Notes: a model not told the origin generated them from the letters alone. A DNA stretch of 64,000 nucleotides from Simplicispira suum (GCF_003008595.1 NZ_CP027669.1:2790001-2854000); one strand, 5' to 3'. Positions 9,172-17,686 are shown, counted from the first letter of the stretch. Translations and numbers: made by a program.

Positions 9172-10560
9172 ATGAACCCAACAGACACCCGCGCCGACAC
9201 CGGCTTCAGCTATTCCCGTCCTTTCTTCGAGGAGCTGGTCAATCAGGCCCTGAAGCATGCCAAAAAGCTCGGCGCCACCGACGCCGCAGCCGAAGCCTCC
9301 GAAGGCAGCGGCCTGTCGGTGGGCGTGCGCAAGGGCGAGCTGGAGACCGTGGAGCGCAACCGCGACAAATCGCTGGGCGTCACGGTCTACGTCGGCCAGC
9401 GGCGCGGCAATGCGAGCACGTCGGACTTTTCGCGCGCCGCCATCGAGCAAACCGTGCAAGCGGCCTACGACATTGCCCGCTTCACCGCAGCCGACCCCAT
9501 GGCCGGCCTGCCCGACGAAGCCGACATCGCCCCGCCCGAGACGCACCGCACCGATCTGGAGCTGTTCCACCCCTGGGCCTTGACGAGCGAGGAAGCGGCG
9601 CGCATTGCACTGGAATGCGAGGCGGCTGCCTTCGCCACCAGCCGGCGCATCACCAACAGCGAAGGCGCCGGCGTATCGGCGCAGCAAAGCCATTTCTTCA
9701 CCGCCCACACGCGCGGCTTTCGCGGCGGCTACGCCACCTCGCGCCACAGCCTTTCCTGCGCGCCCATTGCCAAGAGCCCCGGCAAGCGCGGCGACATGCA
9801 GCGCGACGCCTGGTACACCTCCATGCGCGACGCGCAGGAACTCGCTGCGCCCGCAGCCGTAGGCCGCTACGCCGCCGAACGCGCCCTCTCACGCCTGGGC
9901 AGCCGCAAGATGCCCACCACCGAATGCCCGGTGCTCTTTGAGTCCACCCTGGCCGCTGGTCTGCTCGGCGCCTTTGTGCAGGCCGTCAGTGGCGGCGCGC
10001 TGTACCGCAAGAGCAGCTTTTTGCTCGACTCGCTGGGAAAACAGGTCTTTCCCAGGCACATCGATCTGCTCGAAGACCCCTTTGTCCGGCGCGGCAAGGG
10101 CAGCTCGCCCTTTGACGAAGAGGGCGTGCGCGTGCAGCCCCGCAAGGTGGTGGACGCCGGACGCGTGCAGGGCTACTTCCTCAGCAGCTATTCGGCGCGC
10201 AAGCTGGGCATGAAGACCACCGGCAACGCAGGCGGCTCGCACAACCTGGTGCTCACGTCCCGCCGCACCAGGAAAGACGACGACCTGGCCGCCATGCTGC
10301 AAAAGCTGGGTACGGGCCTCTTCGTCGTCGAACTCATGGGCCAGGGCGTGAACTACGTGACGGGCGACTACTCGCGCGGCGCCAGCGGTTTCTGGGTGGA
10401 GAACGGCGAAATCGCCTTTCCGGTGCACGAGATCACCATCGCCGGCAACATGCGCGACATGCTCAAGGGCATCGAAGCCGTGGGCGCGGATGTGTACAAC
10501 TACGGCGCCAAGACGGTGGGCTCGGTGCTGGTGAATCGAATGAAGGTGGCGGGGAGCTGA
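9172..10560 (+). CDS. pmbA: Metalloprotease-associated protein PmbA/TldE
   Basis: PmbA (TldE) forms a heterodimer with TldD that degrades or processes small unfolded peptides such as microcin precursors and CcdA; TldE itself lacks the catalytic zinc site. 462 aa with the GLSVGVRKGELETVERN segment near residue 55, AYDIARFTAADP near 105 and the family C-terminal block GASGFWVENGEIAFPVHEIT (about 402-421). The start follows by 83 bp the divergent darP gene. darP-pmbA adjacency is a common arrangement in proteobacteria. TldD is not encoded in this window. Confidence 0.93.
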   Translation: MNPTDTRADTGFSYSRPFFEELVNQALKHAKKLGATDAAAEASEGSGLSVGVRKGELETVERNRDKSLGVTVYVGQRRGNASTSDFSRAAIEQTVQAAYDIARFTAADPMAGLPDEADIAPPETHRTDLELFHPWALTSEEAARIALECEAAAFATSRRITNSEGAGVSAQQSHFFTAHTRGFRGGYATSRHSLSCAPIAKSPGKRGDMQRDAWYTSMRDAQELAAPAAVGRYAAERALSRLGSRKMPTTECPVLFESTLAAGLLGAFVQAVSGGALYRKSSFLLDSLGKQVFPRHIDLLEDPFVRRGKGSSPFDEEGVRVQPRKVVDAGRVQGYFLSSYSARKLGMKTTGNAGGSHNLVLTSRRTRKDDDLAAMLQKLGTGLFVVELMGQGVNYVTGDYSRGASGFWVENGEIAFPVHEITIAGNMRDMLKGIEAVGADVYNYGAKTVGSVLVNRMKVAGS

Positions 10561-10614
10561 GGGCCGGGGGGATGGCAGGCGAGTGACGAATCAAAGCGCT
10601 GATTCGTTGTGGAT

Positions 10615-10791
10615 TCACTCCGGAGTGCGGACATCGCCATCGTCGCCTGGGGCGGATAGTGCTTGTCGCTCCAAGTCTTCATCAGAGAGTTCGGGTGCTT
10701 CGTTGAGAGCATGAAATTCTTCAATAAACGCGACGGTGGGCTCTTGCCCTTCTCCGAGCACCTGCTGGATGGTTTGTGGCGCTGCCTTCAT
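10615..10791 (-). CDS. Small acidic protein, 58 aa, translationally coupled to the dehydrogenase upstream
   Basis: Not recognised. The ATG overlaps the stop codon of the preceding dehydrogenase in an ATGA arrangement, the classical sign of translational coupling. The encoded 58 residues start MKAAPQTIQQVLGEGQEP, contain IEEFHALNEAPELSDEDLER, and end in a charged DDGDVRTPE tail. Composition is strongly acidic with no Cys, no signal peptide and no membrane segment. The low-complexity acidic tail and coupling suggest a real gene rather than a chance frame, but no homologue could be checked. Confidence 0.55.
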   Translation of the reverse strand: MKAAPQTIQQVLGEGQEPTVAFIEEFHALNEAPELSDEDLERQALSAPGDDGDVRTPE

Positions 10792-11888
10792 TTCTTATGC
10801 TGGGCAACCACCCCTGCTATCGCCTCCCCCACCTGCGTCGTATTCGCCGTGCCGCCCAAATCCGGCGTGCGCGGTCCGTTTTTGATGACTTCTTCCATCG
10901 CCGCCACGATGGCATCGTGCGCGGCGCGCCCGGCACCCTGGCCGTGGGTCAGAAAATCGAGCATCAGCGCGCCCGACCAGATCATGGCGATGGGGTTGGC
11001 GATGTTCTGGCCGTAGATGTCGGGCGCCGAGCCGTGCACGGGCTCGAACAGGCTGGGGAACAGGCGCTCGGGGTTCAGGTTGGCGGACGGCGCCAGGCCG
11101 ATGGTGCCGGTGGTGGCGGGGCCCAGGTCGGAGAGGATGTCGCCAAACAGGTTGGTGGCGGCCACCACGTCGAAGCGGCCCGGCTGCAGCACAAAGCGCG
11201 CGGTGAGGATGTCGATATGCTGCTTGTCCAGTGTGACTTCGGGGCAGCCCTGGGCAATGTGCTCGGCGCGCTGGTCCCACCAGGGCATGCTGATGGCGAT
11301 GCCGTTGCTCTTGGTGGCCAGGGTGACGTGTTTGCGCGGGCGGCTTTGCGCCAGGTCGAAGGCGTATTTCAGCAAACGGTGGGCGCCGTGGCGCGAGTAG
11401 ACCGATTCCTGGATGACGATTTCTCGCTCGGTGCCCTCGTACATGATGCCGCCGAGCGAGGTGTATTCGCCCTCGGTGTTCTCGCGCACCACCAGGTAGT
11501 CGATATCGCCCGGTTTGCGGCCCGCCAGCGGGCAGGGAACGCCTTCAAACAGGCGCACGGGGCGCAGGTTGATGTACTGGTCGAACTCGCGGCGGAATTT
11601 GAGGAGAGACCCCCACAGCGAGACATGGTCGGGCACGGTGGCGGGCCAGCCCACGGCGCCGAAGAAGATGGCGTCCATGCCAGCGAGCTGGGCCTTCCAG
11701 TCGTCCGGCATCATTTTTCCGTGGGCGGCGTAGTAGTCGCAGCTGGCCCAGGCGATGGGGGTGATGTCCAGCTGCAGGCCAAAGCGCTGTGCGGCGGCCT
11801 GCAGCACGCGCAGCCCCTCGGGCATGACTTCTTTGCCGATGCCGTCTCCGGCGATGGCGGCGATCTTGAACGCTGGGGTCTGGGTCAT
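10788..11888 (-). CDS. ttuC: Tartrate dehydrogenase / D-malate dehydrogenase (decarboxylating) family
   Basis: NAD-dependent beta-decarboxylating dehydrogenase of 366 aa, related to 3-isopropylmalate and isocitrate dehydrogenases. The N-terminus IAAIAGDGIGKEVMPEGLRVL and the segments VRENTEGEY (about 140), TKSNGI (about 193) and DPGD-equivalent FGDILSDLG (about 250) are family signatures. The segment WGSLLKFRREFDQYINLRPV favours the tartrate/D-malate dehydrogenase subgroup over LeuB. It likely oxidises D-malate or tartrate for use as carbon source. The 58-aa gene follows with a 4-bp overlap; an HpaI-type aldolase lies upstream in the same orientation behind a dispersed repeat. Substrate is inferred. 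Confidence 0.85.
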   Translation of the reverse strand: MTQTPAFKIAAIAGDGIGKEVMPEGLRVLQAAAQRFGLQLDITPIAWASCDYYAAHGKMMPDDWKAQLAGMDAIFFGAVGWPATVPDHVSLWGSLLKFRREFDQYINLRPVRLFEGVPCPLAGRKPGDIDYLVVRENTEGEYTSLGGIMYEGTEREIVIQESVYSRHGAHRLLKYAFDLAQSRPRKHVTLATKSNGIAISMPWWDQRAEHIAQGCPEVTLDKQHIDILTARFVLQPGRFDVVAATNLFGDILSDLGPATTGTIGLAPSANLNPERLFPSLFEPVHGSAPDIYGQNIANPIAMIWSGALMLDFLTHGQGAGRAAHDAIVAAMEEVIKNGPRTPDLGGTANTTQVGEAIAGVVAQHKK

Positions 11889-11925
11889 TGCGGGTCTTTC
11901 CAGGTCTTTGGGTACGAAATATCAG

Positions 11926-11982
11926 TAAAAAATGCCTCTAGCGCATATCCAGTAAGCGTTAGCAGCTATTGTTTCAATAGTA
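11926..11982 (-). repeat. Dispersed repeat copy, intergenic
   Basis: Read on the minus strand it contains CTATTGAAACAATAGCTGCT, then AACGCTTACTGGATATGCGC and TAGAGGC, a near-consensus copy. It lies between the HpaI-type aldolase and the tartrate/D-malate dehydrogenase genes. Confidence 0.85.
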
Positions 11983-12024
11983 ATCCACACGGTGTCGTAC
12001 TTCGTACCTGATGGGCAGGAGCGA

Positions 12025-12846
12025 TCAGTAGGCCCTGCGGGTGGCATTTTCCTTGGCGGGCACTCCCATGGCGGACACTCCATCGGCGCCAAAGCGCGCG
12101 CGCAACTGACGCGCAGCGTTGGCGAACACCAGTACATCCACGCCCACGGCCACGAAGCTGCAGCCGCGCTGCAGGTAGTGTTCCGCCAGCGCCGGGTCGG
12201 GCGTGATGATTCCGGCCGCCTTGCCGCTGGCGACGATGGTGTCGATGGCGTTCTCAATGGCCGCCTGCACGTCGGGGTGCGCCGGGTCGCTGCGGTGGCC
12301 CATGGAGGCCGATAGATCCGCCGGGCCAATGAACACGCCGTGCACCCCGTCGACGGCGCAGATATCCGGCAAATTTTTCATGGCCGTCACGGTTTCGGCC
12401 TGTACCAGCAGGCAGATTTCGTCGTCGGCAATGTCCAGGTAGTCGGTGCGGTCCGTCCACCGCGACGAGCGCGCCACCGCACTGCCCATGCCGCGCATGC
12501 CCTGCGGTGGGTACAGCGTGGCGGCGGCGACGGCGCGGGCCTGCTCGGCCGTGTCGACCATGGGCACCAGCAGCGACTTGGCGCCAATGTCGAGCACCTG
12601 CTTGATCAGTGCCGTGTCGCCCAGCGGCACGCGCACTACCGGGTGCGAAGGGTAGGGTGCAATGGCCTGCAGGGCAGCGAGGGTGCTGCGCAGGTCGTTG
12701 GGGGCGTGTTCGCCGTCGATCAGCAGCCAGTCGAAGCTGGCGGTGGCGGCCACTTCGGCGAGGTAGGCGTCCGCCATGGTGAGCCAAAGGCCGATCTGGG
12801 GCTGGCCTGCGGCCAGGGCGGATTTGAAGGGGTTGTGGGCGGGCAT
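12025..12846 (-). CDS. hpaI: HpcH/HpaI family 2-oxo acid aldolase
   Basis: Class II metal-dependent aldolase (273 aa) of the HpcH/HpaI family, which cleaves 4-hydroxy-2-oxo acids such as 4-hydroxy-2-oxoheptanedioate to pyruvate and an aldehyde. Seen: [11 protein letters not shown] (about 18-28), the [13 protein letters not shown] catalytic loop (about 39-51), VRVP (about 70), [12 protein letters not shown] (about 94), [11 protein letters not shown] with the metal-binding Glu (about 150), and [13 protein letters not shown] (about 171-183). The natural substrate cannot be told from sequence. Upstream of the tartrate/D-malate dehydrogenase gene, same strand; no hpa operon is present. Confidence 0.85.
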   Translation of the reverse strand: MPAHNPFKSALAAGQPQIGLWLTMADAYLAEVAATASFDWLLIDGEHAPNDLRSTLAALQAIAPYPSHPVVRVPLGDTALIKQVLDIGAKSLLVPMVDTAEQARAVAAATLYPPQGMRGMGSAVARSSRWTDRTDYLDIADDEICLLVQAETVTAMKNLPDICAVDGVHGVFIGPADLSASMGHRSDPAHPDVQAAIENAIDTIVASGKAAGIITPDPALAEHYLQRGCSFVAVGVDVLVFANAARQLRARFGADGVSAMGVPAKENATRRAY

Positions 12847-12914
12847 GGTGGTGTGGTGGGTTCAGGCAGAGCGCTCAAACCACCATCGTAGCGTCCACCC
12901 CTCCGGCCCCGGGT

Positions 12915-13361
12915 TCAACCCGCCAGCGCAGCCTTCACGGCGGCGGACACCTGGCCCATGTCGGCCTTGCCCGCAAGGCGCGTCTTGACCACGCCCATGA
13001 CCTTGCCCATGTCGCCCTGGCCCTTGGCGCCCAGCTCGATCACGATGGCTTGCACCGCTACGGCGGTTTCCTCGGCCGACATGCGCTCGGGCAGGTAGGC
13101 TTGCAACACCGCCATTTCGGACTTTTCCTTGTCGGCCAGGTCTTGGCGGTTCGCGCCCTCGAAGGCCGTGATGCTGTCCTTGCGCTGCTTGATGAGCTTG
13201 TCGACGATGGCCACCACCGCAGCGTCGTCCAGCACGATGCGCTCATCGACTTCGCGCTGCTTGCAGGCAGCCAGCAGCAAGCGGATGGTGCCCAGGCGCT
13301 CGCTGTCCTTGGCGCGCATGGCGGTTTTCATGTCTTCGGTGATCTGGTCTTTGAGGCTCAT
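12915..13361 (-). CDS. yqeY: GatB/YqeY domain-containing protein
   Basis: 148-aa YqeY protein, related to the tail domain of the aspartyl/glutamyl-tRNA amidotransferase GatB; proposed to bind tRNA. Starts MSLKDQITEDMKTAMRAKDS, with AAGGACAC just upstream of the ATG at 13361 as ribosome-binding site. A longer upstream frame exists but crosses an inverted repeat and is not used. It follows rpsU on the same strand, separated by 287 bp that hold a terminator and a long inverted repeat. The rpsU-yqeY order is widely conserved in proteobacteria. Confidence 0.92.
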   Translation of the reverse strand: MSLKDQITEDMKTAMRAKDSERLGTIRLLLAACKQREVDERIVLDDAAVVAIVDKLIKQRKDSITAFEGANRQDLADKEKSEMAVLQAYLPERMSAEETAVAVQAIVIELGAKGQGDMGKVMGVVKTRLAGKADMGQVSAAVKAALAG

Positions 13362-13387
13362 GACGTGTCCTTTCTTTTGGAGTGGGG

Positions 13388-13483
13388 GTTTGCCAAAAGA
13401 CGCTCTGGCGTCGTTGCAGCGCCTTGTCGTAGCGATGCTACTGCCTTCGGCGCTGCGCCTAGCCAGAACGCCTTTTGGCAAAC
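13388..13483. repeat. Long nested inverted repeat between rpsU and yqeY
   Basis: Outer arms of 22 bp (13388-13409 and 13462-13483, GTTTGCCAAAAG.CG.TCTGGC) match at 20 of 22 positions. Inside them GCAGCGCC pairs with GGCGCTGC and GTAGC with GCTAC, so the whole 96 bp can fold as one long cruciform. It may be a REP-like element; no transposase is present. Confidence 0.75.
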
Positions 13484-13582
13484 CCTGGAACGGGGAAGGC
13501 GCACTGGCGTTCTTGTCGTTGCGGGGCCGCTGACGTTGGAGCAGGCGTCTAGCAAGAGAAACTGTTTGCAGCCCCCAAAATG

Positions 13583-13615
13583 AAAAACCCGCGCTGGGCG
13601 TCCCTGGCGCGGGTT
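13583..13615 (-). terminator. Rho-independent terminator after rpsU
   Basis: On the minus strand AACCCGCGC (from 13615) and GCGCGGGTT (to 13586) form a 9-bp stem around a 12-nt loop, followed by TTTCATTTT. It lies 34 bp past the rpsU stop and would separate most rpsU transcription from yqeY. Confidence 0.8.
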
Positions 13616-13648
13616 CTTGCAATCTGGAAGAGGCTCCAGATCCGAAGA

Positions 13649-13861
13649 TCAGTACATCTTCTTGGGCAACTGCATGCTGCGCACGCGCTTGTAGTGGCGC
13701 TTGACGGCAGCAGCCTTCTTGCGCTTGCGCTCTGCGGTGGGCTTCTCGTAGAACTCACGGGCGCGCAGGTCGGTCAGCAGGCCGAGCTTTTCGATGGTGC
13801 GCTTGAAGCGGCGCAGTGCTACGTCAAAGGGTTCGTTCTCTTTTACACGGACGGTTGTCAT
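13649..13861 (-). CDS. rpsU: 30S ribosomal protein S21
   Basis: 70-aa basic protein beginning [21 protein letters not shown] and ending in [20 protein letters not shown], the full length of S21. S21 sits at the mRNA exit region of the 30S subunit and takes part in initiation. Single gene with its own candidate promoter upstream and a terminator downstream, then yqeY. Confidence 0.97.
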   Translation of the reverse strand: MTTVRVKENEPFDVALRRFKRTIEKLGLLTDLRAREFYEKPTAERKRKKAAAVKRHYKRVRSMQLPKKMY

Positions 13862-13951
13862 CAGCTAATGTTTCCAATTTTTGGTGCCCCCAGAGGGTGC
13901 GCGGGAGATCGGGCCCAGGCGCCATGTGAAGCGGTTTCCCCGTCTATAACT

Positions 13952-13980
13952 AGTATTGGCCGACGGGGTATTGCCAGCAA
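13952..13980 (-). promoter_or_regulatory. Candidate sigma-70 promoter for rpsU
   Basis: On the minus strand TTGCTG and AATACT are separated by 17 bp, about 90 bp upstream of the rpsU ATG. A 7-bp inverted repeat (CCCCGTC/GACGGGG, 13938-13968) overlaps the -10 region. Prediction by eye only. Confidence 0.35.
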
Positions 13981-13989
13981 AGCCCAGCA

Positions 13990-14343
13990 TTATAGCGATT
14001 CGCCGTGGTGCCTGCGCGAGTCTTCCGGTGCCCCGGCGCGCTCGGTCAGTCCGTAGTCGCGCAGCACCCTGGCCACGCGCAGGCGGTAGTCGGTAAACGC
14101 CCCGGCGCGGCCCGCAGCTTGCGCCTGGCGGTGTGCGGGCAGGGCGCGCCAGCGGGCGACGGCCGCCTCACTCTGCCAGAACGACAGCGAGAGCAGCTTG
14201 CCGGGCTGGCTGAGGCTTTCAAAGCGCTCCACCGAGATGAAGCCATCCATGGATTCGAGCGTGGCGCGCAGGGCGGCGGCAGTGTCCAGATAGGCCTGGC
14301 GCCCCGCAGCGCTGGGCTGGACTTCGAAGATCACGGCAATCAT
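13990..14343 (-). CDS. Antibiotic biosynthesis monooxygenase (ABM) domain protein
   Basis: 117-aa ferredoxin-fold protein of the ABM superfamily (heme-degrading or quinol-type monooxygenases, often of unknown role). Seen: [12 protein letters not shown] at the N-terminus, [20 protein letters not shown] (about 32-51), and [15 protein letters not shown] (about 54-68), the standard layout of the fold. The start overlaps the stop of the NIPSNAP-family gene by 4 bp (ATGA), so the two are one transcription unit divergent from an ArsR-type regulator. Function not known. Confidence 0.82.
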   Translation of the reverse strand: MIAVIFEVQPSAAGRQAYLDTAAALRATLESMDGFISVERFESLSQPGKLLSLSFWQSEAAVARWRALPAHRQAQAAGRAGAFTDYRLRVARVLRDYGLTERAGAPEDSRRHHGESL

Positions 14344-14687
14344 GGCGTGGCACCTTCGGTCAGTGCGGCGCGCCCCAGGGTGCCGTCCACCACCTCGGTG
14401 AAGCTGCGCTCCTCGCGCAGGATGAAGCGCTGGCGCTGCGCGCGCTCGAAGTTGGCGCGGCCTTCGGGGTCGGCGCGCAAGCGGGTGCGGTAGGCCTCGT
14501 ACGCGGCCAGGCTGTCGAACGCGATCAGTCCCCAGGCTTCGTAGTTGCTGCCCTCGCAGGGCAAAAAGTAACCCAGCAAATGCCCGCCGCAGCGCGGGAT
14601 GATGCGGCCCCAGTGCCCGGCGTAGTCGCGGAAGGCGTCGATCTGGAACGGGTCGAGTTCGTAGCGGATAAAGCAGGTGAGGGTCAT
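14340..14687 (-). CDS. NIPSNAP family protein
   Basis: 115 aa with the NIPSNAP fold: [20 protein letters not shown] at the start, [21 protein letters not shown] (about 26-46, split by family convention), and a middle block ending [11 protein letters not shown]. Related to ABM-type ferredoxin folds; function unknown. The start at 14687 has GGAG 8 nt upstream; a longer frame to 14720 adds 11 residues without a ribosome-binding site. Four-bp ATGA overlap with the ABM gene. Divergent to an ArsR-type gene with a palindrome between. Confidence 0.82.
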   Translation of the reverse strand: MTLTCFIRYELDPFQIDAFRDYAGHWGRIIPRCGGHLLGYFLPCEGSNYEAWGLIAFDSLAAYEAYRTRLRADPEGRANFERAQRQRFILREERSFTEVVDGTLGRAALTEGATP

Positions 14688-14749
14688 CGGGTGTGCTCCG
14701 GGGGCGATGGGGTTGAACAAGCCCCGATGCTGGGCCGCAGTGCCGTCTT

Positions 14750-14775
14750 CACGCTTCGCTCTGGAGCGAAGCGTG
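14750..14775. promoter_or_regulatory. Palindrome in the divergent promoter region, candidate ArsR-type operator
   Basis: CACGCTTCGCT and AGCGAAGCGTG form a perfect 11-bp inverted repeat around CTGG. It lies in the 116-bp gap between the NIPSNAP/ABM operon and the ArsR-type regulator, where an autoregulatory operator is expected. Confidence 0.55.
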
Positions 14776-14803
14776 CCGCCGCCGCTTGCCGCACACTGCC
14801 ACC

Positions 14804-15520
14804 ATGAACACCAACCGCATCGCCCATGTTGCCGCCCTGGTCGGAGAGCCGGCGCGCACCGCCATGCTGCTGGCGCTGATGGATGGGCGCGCGCTCACCG
14901 CCAGGGAGCTGGCCGACGCCGCGCGCATCGCCCCGGCCACCGCCAGCCGCCACCTGGCCTTGCTGGTCGAGGCGGCCTTGCTGCAGGTGCAGCCGCAGGG
15001 GCGGCACCGCTACCACCGCCTGGCCTCTGCCGAAGTGGCGCAGATGCTCGAAGGCCTGATGCAACTGGCCGCTCCGCAGGCAACGCGCCGCGTGGCCACC
15101 GGGCCTGCGGACGCTGCGCTGCGCACGGCGCGCAGTTGCTACGACCACCTGGCCGGGCGCCTGGGCGTCGCCATCGCCAGCCATTTGCTCGATTGCGGGG
15201 CGGTACACCTCGACGTCGATGGTGCGGCGGCACACGTGACGCCCGAACTTGATGCGACGCTGCGCCCCCTCGGTATCGCTGCCGATACGCTCACGGGGCA
15301 GGGCGGCCGCCGGCCCGCGTGCCGCCCCTGTCTCGATTGGAGCGAGCGGCGCATGCACTTGGCGGGCCGGCTGGGCTTGCTGATTTGTCGCCATGCTCTG
15401 GACAGCGGCTGGTTGCTGCGCGGCGCCGGTACGCGCGCGCTCGCCATTTCCCCCAAGGGTGCGGTAGCGATGCGTGATTGGCTGGGCCTGGAGCGCTGGC
15501 GCGAAGTGGCTGGCGATTGA
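14804..15520 (+). CDS. ArsR-family HTH transcriptional regulator
   Basis: 238 aa. N-terminal winged-helix domain of ArsR type: [20 protein letters not shown] (about 18-37) and [19 protein letters not shown] (about 43-61), then wing [13 protein letters not shown]. The C-terminal 140 residues form a second, less conserved domain with a short [19 protein letters not shown] segment typical of this long subfamily. No CxxC-type arsenic or metal site in the recognition helix is visible. Probably controls the divergent NIPSNAP/ABM operon and itself through the intervening palindrome (inference). ATG at 14804 chosen because the family starts at [16 protein letters not shown]. Confidence 0.85.
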   Translation: MNTNRIAHVAALVGEPARTAMLLALMDGRALTARELADAARIAPATASRHLALLVEAALLQVQPQGRHRYHRLASAEVAQMLEGLMQLAAPQATRRVATGPADAALRTARSCYDHLAGRLGVAIASHLLDCGAVHLDVDGAAAHVTPELDATLRPLGIAADTLTGQGGRRPACRPCLDWSERRMHLAGRLGLLICRHALDSGWLLRGAGTRALAISPKGAVAMRDWLGLERWREVAGD

Positions 15521-15527
15521 AGCGCGT

Positions 15528-16763
15528 TCAGCGTGTGGGCAGCGCCTGCGCGCAGGCCACTGCACTGGCCCAGGCCCACTGAAAGTTGTAGCCCCCCAGC
15601 CAGCCGGTGACGTCCACCACCTCGCCAATGAAATACAGCCCTGGCTGCGCCTTGCACTCCATGGTTTGCTGCGACAGCGCGCGGGTGTCGACGCCGCCCA
15701 GCGTGACCTCGGCTTTTTTGTAGCCCTCGCTGCCTGTGGGAACCAATTCCCACCGCGTCAGGCGCTCGGCCAGCCGCACGAGCGCCTTGTCGGGCACCTC
15801 GGCCATGGGGCGCTGCCAATCGCTGCTTTGCGCGGCCCAGGCATCGGCGAGCCGGCTGGGCACCCATTGGGCCAGTACGTTGGCCAACAATTTGCGTGAG
15901 CGCAGTTTGGCGTCTGCCAGCGCTGCAAGCAGGTCGACGCCCGGCGCCAGGTGGATGGACAGCGGTGCACCCGGCTCCCAGTAACTGGAGATCTGCAGCA
16001 CCGCCGGGCCCGAGAGGCCGCGGTGGGTGAACAGCAGGTCTTCCTGGAACGTTGTGCGTTCCTTCTTGGCTCCTGTACTTATCTCAACCGGCAGAGCCAG
16101 GCCGGCGAGCTGCGCATACGGTGCCCAGGCCGCGCCGTCGAACGTCAGTGGCACCAGGCCAGGCCGGCGCTCGATGAGCGGCACGCCAAACTGCTGCGCC
16201 AGGCGGTAGCCGAAATCGGTGGCGCCGATCTTGGGGATGGACAGACCGCCCGTGGCCACCACCAGGCTGCGCGCCCTCACGGCGCCGCGATCAGTATCAA
16301 TTTTGTAGCTGCCAGCGCAGGTCCCATCTGCGCTAGGGGCAGAAAAGACTATATTTTTGACGCTGCAGGGCTGCCAGTGCGTTACGCCACCCGCAGCGCA
16401 TTCGGCCAGCAGCATGGCGATGATGTCTTCGGCCGAGCGGTCGGCAAACAACTGGCCCTTGTGCTTCTCGTGCCAGGCGATGCCGTGGCGCTCCAGCAGG
16501 GCAATGAAGTCCTGGGGCGTGTAGCGTGAGAGCGCCGAGCGACAGAACTGCGGGTTCTGGCCGACGAAGTGCTTGTGCGGCGCGCGCGGGTCGAGATCGC
16601 GGTTGGTGAAGTTGCAGCGCCCGCCACCCGAGATGCGAATCTTCTCGGCCACCTTGTCGGCGTGGTCGAGCAGCAGCACGCGCAGCCCGCGCTGGCCGGC
16701 CTGGCCGGCGCAGAACAGGCCGGCGGCGCCGGCGCCGATGACGACGGCGTCAAATATTTCCAT
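15528..16763 (-). CDS. BaiN/YhiN-type NAD(P)/FAD-dependent oxidoreductase (HI0933 family)
   Basis: 411-aa flavoprotein. FAD-binding GAGAAGLFCAG (about 11-21), the family block KIRISGGGRCNFTNRD (about 41-56), and a C-terminal GEVVDVTGWLGGYNFQWAWA block where FAD contacts are completed. Physiological substrate of most members is unknown. Residues about 135-155 (NIVFSAPSADGTCAGSYKID) are encoded by a copy of the dispersed repeat (16295-16360), an in-frame insertion in a loop. The last codons lie 8 bp from the end of the convergent ArsR gene. Confidence 0.88.
   Translation of the reverse strand: MEIFDAVVIGAGAAGLFCAGQAGQRGLRVLLLDHADKVAEKIRISGGGRCNFTNRDLDPRAPHKHFVGQNPQFCRSALSRYTPQDFIALLERHGIAWHEKHKGQLFADRSAEDIIAMLLAECAAGGVTHWQPCSVKNIVFSAPSADGTCAGSYKIDTDRGAVRARSLVVATGGLSIPKIGATDFGYRLAQQFGVPLIERRPGLVPLTFDGAAWAPYAQLAGLALPVEISTGAKKERTTFQEDLLFTHRGLSGPAVLQISSYWEPGAPLSIHLAPGVDLLAALADAKLRSRKLLANVLAQWVPSRLADAWAAQSSDWQRPMAEVPDKALVRLAERLTRWELVPTGSEGYKKAEVTLGGVDTRALSQQTMECKAQPGLYFIGEVVDVTGWLGGYNFQWAWASAVACAQALPTR
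16295..16360 (+). repeat. Dispersed repeat copy inside the HI0933-family gene
   Basis: TTTTGTAGCTGCCAGCGC followed by CTGCGCTAGGGGC and a TATTTTTGA tail; degenerate but in order with the consensus. Open in the frame of the host gene on the opposite strand. Confidence 0.65.
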
Positions 16764-16772
16764 GAAAAGAGG

Positions 16773-16812
16773 GCGCCAGCGCTTGTTCTGTAAGCGCTAG
16801 ATGCTACGAAAA
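16773..16812 (+). repeat. Partial dispersed repeat copy
   Basis: CAGCGCTTGTTCTGTAAGCG plus CTAGATGCTA, the 3' half of the consensus, between cobA and the HI0933-family gene. Confidence 0.55.
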
Positions 16813-16837
16813 AGAAAGCTTGAAGACTGGCGCCGGT

Positions 16838-17686
16838 TCAGCCCTGCGCCGCGAAGGACGAGTGTAGTGCCGGGGCCTGATGCCCCGTGGCCGCCGCGAC
16901 GCCGCGCAGCACATCGCCCACGACGATGATGCACGGGCTGGCCAGGGCTTCGCTGCGGGCGCTGGCGTGCAGGCTTGCCAGCGTGCACCGGGCCACGCGC
17001 TGCTCCGGCAGGCTGACGCGCTCGACGATGGCGGCGGGTGTGTGGGCGGGCAGGCCGGCGAGCAGGCCTGCTTCGATGTCGGCCAGGCGGCTGACGCCCA
17101 TGTAGATCACCAGCGTCAGGCGCGCGGCATGGGCGGTGCCGGCAATCAAGCCCCAATCGGTTTCGCGCCCTGGGTGGGCATGGCCGGTGATGAAGAGCAC
17201 CCCGTGGGCCTGCGCACGGTGTGTCAGCGCCGTGCCCAGCGCGGCGCTGCAGGCCAGGCCTGCGGTGACGCCGTTCACCACCTCCACCGCGATGCCGGCG
17301 GCGCGCAGGTGCGCCACCTCCTCGCCCCCGCGGCCGAACACCATGGGGTCGCCGCCCTTGAGGCGCACCACGTTCTCGCCCTCCAGCACGGCCATCAGCA
17401 TCAGCCGCTCGATGAATGCCTGGGGCGTGCTCGTGCAGCCGCCGCGCTTGCCCACATGGACCACGCGGGCCGTGGGGCGGGCGAGCGCCAGCACGCCGGG
17501 GCTGACCAGGTCGTCCACCAGCAGCACGCTGGCGGCCTGGATGGCGCGCACCGCCTTGAGCGTGAGCAGCTCCGGGTCGCCCGGCCCGGCGCCCACCAGG
17601 GTGCAGCGGCCGTGCAGCAGGGGATTGCCTGCGGGGAAGGAGGTGGAGCTGGCGGGGGAGGTCAGGGCTGAGGGCGGTGGTTTCAC
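16838..17686 (-). CDS. cobA: Uroporphyrinogen-III C-methyltransferase
   Basis: SUMT adds two methyl groups from SAM to uroporphyrinogen III, giving precorrin-2, the precursor of siroheme needed by the NirB nitrite reductase of this operon. 282 aa with GAGPGDPELLTLKAVRAIQ (about 32-50), RLKGGDPMVFGRGGEE (about 108-123) and IYMGV (about 190). It starts at a GTG at 17686 overlapping the ybiB stop by 4 bp (GTGA). It lacks the CysG dehydrogenase/chelatase domains. Last gene of the nitrate-assimilation operon. Confidence 0.93.
   Translation of the reverse strand: MKPPPSALTSPASSTSFPAGNPLLHGRCTLVGAGPGDPELLTLKAVRAIQAASVLLVDDLVSPGVLALARPTARVVHVGKRGGCTSTPQAFIERLMLMAVLEGENVVRLKGGDPMVFGRGGEEVAHLRAAGIAVEVVNGVTAGLACSAALGTALTHRAQAHGVLFITGHAHPGRETDWGLIAGTAHAARLTLVIYMGVSRLADIEAGLLAGLPAHTPAAIVERVSLPEQRVARCTLASLHASARSEALASPCIIVVGDVLRGVAAATGHQAPALHSSFAAQG

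Noticed and set aside
10500..10724. 74-aa minus-strand frame beginning MKNFMLSTKHPNSL
   Set aside because: Runs into the end of pmbA and overlaps the better-supported 58-aa coupled gene in another frame.
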